Positions 60,692-64,000 of a stretch of 64,000 nucleotides of DNA are shown here, piece after piece. The notes beneath the pieces are model-generated. The model was not told where the DNA came from. It did no database searches and was given only the letters and a program-made list of their open reading frames with translations. This stretch comes from Flavobacterium sp. N3904 (lineage in GTDB: Bacteria; Bacteroidota; Bacteroidia; Flavobacteriales; Flavobacteriaceae), in contig NZ_CP110009.1 of NCBI RefSeq assembly GCF_025947305.1, positions 2,335,501 through 2,399,500 of the forward strand, given 5' to 3'. Position numbers and translations under genes: made by a program. Numbering within the stretch: the stretch's first letter is position 1; every line of letters starts with the position of its first letter.

Positions 60692-63600
60692 ATGAAAAAA
60701 TTATTATCCGACTTAATTCATTGGAAAGTAAACCACAGAAAGGTTCCATTGATGTTCTTATTATTGGCATGTGGTTTTATTAATGCACAAAATAAAGTGC
60801 AAGGAACCGTTACAGATGTAAATGGTCTTGGTTTGCCAGGGGTTAATATTTCGGTTGTGGGCGCCTCAAAAGGTGTTTCTTCTGATTTTGATGGGAAATA
60901 TTCTATAGATGTACCTGCAAATGCAACTTTGTCTTTCTCATTTATTGGGTTTCAAACTCAAAAAATGCCTGTAAAAGGGAATAGTAAAATTAATATTACT
61001 TTGGTTGCTACTTCTGAAACTTTGAAAGAAATCGTTGTAATTGGTTATGGAACTCAAAGAAGAAAAGATGTAAATAGTGCCATTTCGTCTATTAAAGGAA
61101 AAGATCTTGACGATGTGAAATTGTCTTCAGTAGATCAAATGCTTCAAGGTAGAGTGTCTGGAGTATCTATTTCAAACAACTCAGGAACGCCAGGTGGTGC
61201 AGCTTCTGTACGAGTTAGGGGAACAACTTCTCTTAACGGTACCAATGAACCTTTGTATATTATTGATGGTGTGCCAGTCTCTGGGGATGCAACGAATAAA
61301 GCATCAAGCGGAAGACCAATTGCAGGAACAGATTTTACCTCTATGGGTAACATTGCGGTTAGTCCGTTGTCGATGATTAATCCAAATGATATTGAATCTA
61401 TTGATGTATTAAAAGATGCTTCTGCAACTTCTATATATGGAGCTAGAGGGGCAAATGGGGTAATTATTATTACAACAAAATCGGGTAAAAAAGGAACAGG
61501 TAAAATATCTTTTGATACTTATACATCTGCTCAAACTAATACCAAAAAGTTGGACGTAATGAATTTGCAACAATATGCAAGACAACAAAATGCTCTGGGA
61601 ACCGCTTTTGGAAATCAAACTCTTCGTCCAGAATTTTCACATCCAGAATTGTTGGGGCCAGGCACCGATTGGCAAGACGAAGTTTTTAGAACGGGAATTG
61701 CAAATAGTTATCAGTTGTCTTTCTCTAAATCGAAAGACGATACAAGCTATTATTTATCTGGAGGCTATTTGAGCAATCAATCTACTATTATTGGTACTTA
61801 TTATCACAAATACAATGTAAGATTGAACGTGGATTCTAAAGTTAAATCCTGGATGAAAGTGGGTGCAAATGTGAATGGCAGTTTTTCTGACGAAAATGTA
61901 ACTGTTAACTCTAATTATAATGGTATCATAAGCAATACATTATTGCAAGCGCCAGATATTGCTGTTAGTAATACCGATGGTACCTATGCTGGCCCACCAG
62001 ACTCGAGTCAAAATGTTGCTTACTTTAACCCAGTTGCCGAAGCTTTGACAACTACAAATACATTAACTAGAAAAAACTTTCTTGGAAATGCGTATGCTGA
62101 AATTAGTTTCACAGATCACTTAAGATACCGTGCAGAAATAGGGGGAAATACAGAGTATTCTCAAAATGATTTGTATAATCCAGAACACCACTGGGGAGCT
62201 TATAATAAAGATGAAGCGAATTTGGATATTAGAAGACAAAGTTGGTATTCTGTCAATATAAAAAACATGTTGACTTATGACAATCAATTTGGTAAAAGCA
62301 AATTGAATGTATTATTGGCTCAAGAGTCAAATGATAGTCACTGGGAAGGAACCATTGCTTCTGCAAAAGGATTTTTGGCAAATGATCCTCATACGATTAA
62401 CCTAGCTAATCCAAAAAATTCAACTGTTACTGGTTATCAAGGTAGCCAAGCTCTTTTGTCTTATTTTGCTCGTGCAATATATGAATTTGACAATAGATAC
62501 AGTATGACAGCTTCTTACAGAGCGGATGGATCTTCAAAATTTGACCCAACAACCAAAAATCAATGGGGTTATTTCCCTTCTATTGCTGTGGGTTGGAAGT
62601 TATCTAATGAAGCTTTTATGGAGACCACTAAAAAATACATAGACGATATCAAATTCAGAATAGGATATGGAGAAACAGGAAATCAACAAATTCCGAATAA
62701 CAGATATTCTGCGATGCTTACTACACAAAATTCAGGATTAGGTTCAGGATTTTTGGTTGCCAATAGCCCAAATCCAGATTTGAAATGGGAATCGCTTCAA
62801 CAAACGGATTTAGGTCTTGATTTTACAATGTTTGATGCAAAATTAAATTTCACTATAGATTTATATCAGAAAAAATCAAAAGATTTCTTATTTCAGGTGC
62901 CGTTACCGCTTTATTTAACAGGAGGTGGATACCAATATGGTGGAATTGATGCTCCTTATTCAAATTTAGGAAGCATGCAAAATAGAGGGTATGATCTTAC
63001 ATTGGGTTATAATTTAGTTTCAGGAGATAGCTTCTCATGGAATACTGCTGTCAATGTTTCTCAATACAAAAACGAAATATTAGAAATTCAAGATGGTTTA
63101 ATTGTAACAGCCGAAGTAAATACAAATGGATATATCCCTTACACAGTAACAAATTCTGTTGTTGGTCATCCAATGGGAATGTTTTGGGGATACAAAACGG
63201 ATGGACTTTTTCAAACGCAAGCTCAACTTGATTCAGCTCCATTGCAATTTGGTCAGGCTGTAGGAACTGCTCCAGGAGAAACAGGATTAGGAGATGTTAA
63301 ATATGTGGATGTAAATGGTGATGGAGTTGTAAACGCAGATGATAAAACATTCATCGGAAATCCACACCCAACAGTAACTTATGGATTTACGAATACTTTC
63401 AAATACAAAAATTTCGATTGTTCTTTGTTTTTGCAAGGAGTATATGGAAATGATGTTTTGAATTTGACTAGAAGAAATGGTATTATGAATTCAAATTTAT
63501 ATACCAACCAATTGGTCGAAGCGGCTAATTTTTGGACACCAACAAACACTAATACCAATATTCCAAGACCAGAAGGAAACTCAAATAGTAACAACCTTCA

Positions 63601-63871
63601 AATTTCTGATCGTTTCATTGAGAGTGGTTCTTATTTAAGAGTTCAAAATTTCACTTTTGGCTACACATTGCCTTCAGATGTGATGTCTAAATTAACAATA
63701 TCTAAATTGAGATTGTATCTTACAGGACAAAACTTATTTACGTTTACCAATTATTCAGGTTATGATCCAGAGGTAGGTTCAATCAATCAAAATACATTGT
63801 TGTCAGGAATAGACAATGGTAGATTCCCTTCTGCAAGAACGGTATTGATGGGTGTAAATGTTGAATTTTAA
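60692..63871 (+). CDS. SusC/RagA-type TonB-linked outer-membrane transporter
   Basis: This 1059-residue outer-membrane channel imports oligosaccharides with TonB energy. A long signal (ending about LLACGFINAQ) is followed by a carboxypeptidase-like domain (VQGTVTDVNGLGLPGVNISV, about residues 35-110). Next is the SusC motif TLKEIVVIGYGTQRRKDV, a plug domain (VRVRGTTSLNGTNEPLYIID GVPV region), and a 22-strand barrel to the terminal VLMGVNVEF. The length is normal. Its SusD partner starts 12 bp downstream. Location next to the mannanase operon and AraC gene marks mannooligosaccharides as the likely cargo. Confidence 0.96.
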   Translation: MKKLLSDLIHWKVNHRKVPLMFLLLACGFINAQNKVQGTVTDVNGLGLPGVNISVVGASKGVSSDFDGKYSIDVPANATLSFSFIGFQTQKMPVKGNSKINITLVATSETLKEIVVIGYGTQRRKDVNSAISSIKGKDLDDVKLSSVDQMLQGRVSGVSISNNSGTPGGAASVRVRGTTSLNGTNEPLYIIDGVPVSGDATNKASSGRPIAGTDFTSMGNIAVSPLSMINPNDIESIDVLKDASATSIYGARGANGVIIITTKSGKKGTGKISFDTYTSAQTNTKKLDVMNLQQYARQQNALGTAFGNQTLRPEFSHPELLGPGTDWQDEVFRTGIANSYQLSFSKSKDDTSYYLSGGYLSNQSTIIGTYYHKYNVRLNVDSKVKSWMKVGANVNGSFSDENVTVNSNYNGIISNTLLQAPDIAVSNTDGTYAGPPDSSQNVAYFNPVAEALTTTNTLTRKNFLGNAYAEISFTDHLRYRAEIGGNTEYSQNDLYNPEHHWGAYNKDEANLDIRRQSWYSVNIKNMLTYDNQFGKSKLNVLLAQESNDSHWEGTIASAKGFLANDPHTINLANPKNSTVTGYQGSQALLSYFARAIYEFDNRYSMTASYRADGSSKFDPTTKNQWGYFPSIAVGWKLSNEAFMETTKKYIDDIKFRIGYGETGNQQIPNNRYSAMLTTQNSGLGSGFLVANSPNPDLKWESLQQTDLGLDFTMFDAKLNFTIDLYQKKSKDFLFQVPLPLYLTGGGYQYGGIDAPYSNLGSMQNRGYDLTLGYNLVSGDSFSWNTAVNVSQYKNEILEIQDGLIVTAEVNTNGYIPYTVTNSVVGHPMGMFWGYKTDGLFQTQAQLDSAPLQFGQAVGTAPGETGLGDVKYVDVNGDGVVNADDKTFIGNPHPTVTYGFTNTFKYKNFDCSLFLQGVYGNDVLNLTRRNGIMNSNLYTNQLVEAANFWTPTNTNTNIPRPEGNSNSNNLQISDRFIESGSYLRVQNFTFGYTLPSDVMSKLTISKLRLYLTGQNLFTFTNYSGYDPEVGSINQNTLLSGIDNGRFPSARTVLMGVNVEF

Positions 63872-63883
63872 TAAAAACAAATC

Positions 63884-64000
63884 ATGAAAAACTTTTTTAA
63901 TATATACAAATTGTCAATACTAGCAATTGCACTTTTTGTTTCAGGTTCGTGTTCGAACGACTTCTTAGATCGTCCCTCAGAGGATGGTATAAGTTTAGAC
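63884..64000 (+). CDS. SusD/RagB-type surface lipoprotein (partial, cut by window end)
   Basis: Only the first 39 residues are present. The lipoprotein signal MKNFFNIYKLSILAIALFVS leads to GSCSNDFLDRPSEDGISLD, where the CSNDFLD motif right after the lipid-modified Cys is the usual SusD opening. It lies 12 bp after the susC stop on the same strand, as expected for a SusCD pair that captures oligosaccharides at the cell surface. The rest of the gene lies beyond the window. Confidence 0.92.
   Translation, partial: MKNFFNIYKLSILAIALFVSGSCSNDFLDRPSEDGISLD

Overview
The window looks like a chromosome segment of a Flavobacterium-type bacterium (Bacteroidota, Flavobacteriaceae). The supporting signs are low G+C, -7 boxes of the form TAnnTTTG, a long SecA, BshC (bacillithiol synthesis), the L28-L33-DUF4295-FtsY cluster, many small lipoproteins and a SusC/SusD pair at the right end. 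No rRNA, tRNA, integrase, transposase or CRISPR array was seen.

Region 1-34 kb is mostly housekeeping. It holds a DUF389 membrane protein (cut by the window edge), a cupin, an acyltransferase, SecA, a cobalamin adenosyltransferase, a LolD/MacB-type ATPase, a beta-carbonic anhydrase, an unusual zinc-ribbon SDR protein, a double-PAS histidine kinase with its response regulator, an FKBP isomerase, an Uup-like ABC-F protein, a RelE/ParE-like toxin-antitoxin pair, a glycosyltransferase, a 2-oxoacid dehydrogenase E2, a DnaQ-like exonuclease, a CinA-like protein, ribosomal proteins L28 and L33, FtsY, a beta-lactamase-fold hydrolase, a DUF721 protein, Ndk, an HGSNAT-like acetyltransferase and BshC. 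An SdpR/SdpI-like pair with a perfect palindromic operator follows at 34.0-35.0 kb.

Region 36.5-40.8 kb is the most unusual. A two-gene ATPase/HNH module resembling the Septu (PtuA-PtuB) anti-phage system sits exactly at the 5' end of a cobalamin-type radical SAM gene. A decayed copy of that gene's 5' end, with the native promoter box, remains on the far side of the module. The two flanking copies share a 31-bp identical core. The radical SAM gene also carries two different short repeats inside its reading frame.

Region 41-45 kb encodes a biotin-dependent acyl-CoA carboxylase (carrier, biotin carboxylase, carboxyltransferase). Region 45-64 kb reads as a beta-mannan utilisation locus: two carbohydrate esterases, a GH3 beta-glucosidase, an aldo/keto reductase, a GH5 mannanase, two GH26 mannanases, an AGE-family 2-epimerase, a GH130 mannosylglucose phosphorylase, a GPH/MFS sugar transporter, an AraC regulator and SusC/SusD. 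The inferred route is as follows. Surface GH26/GH5 enzymes cut mannan, SusCD and the MFS protein import the products, the epimerase turns mannobiose into mannosyl-glucose, and GH130 phosphorolyses that to mannose-1-phosphate plus glucose. A small PIN/DUF433 toxin-antitoxin pair interrupts the locus.

Three layers of non-coding structure run through the whole window. First, short arrays with a 7- or 8-bp period occur at gene edges and twice inside genes, the largest being 21 perfect CTGCAAT copies behind ndk. Second, a family of roughly 70-160 bp hairpin elements has five copies, each just upstream of and co-oriented with a gene; two of them share conserved flanks around different but perfectly paired stems. 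Third, three terminators carry nearly the same CCACRACA stem.
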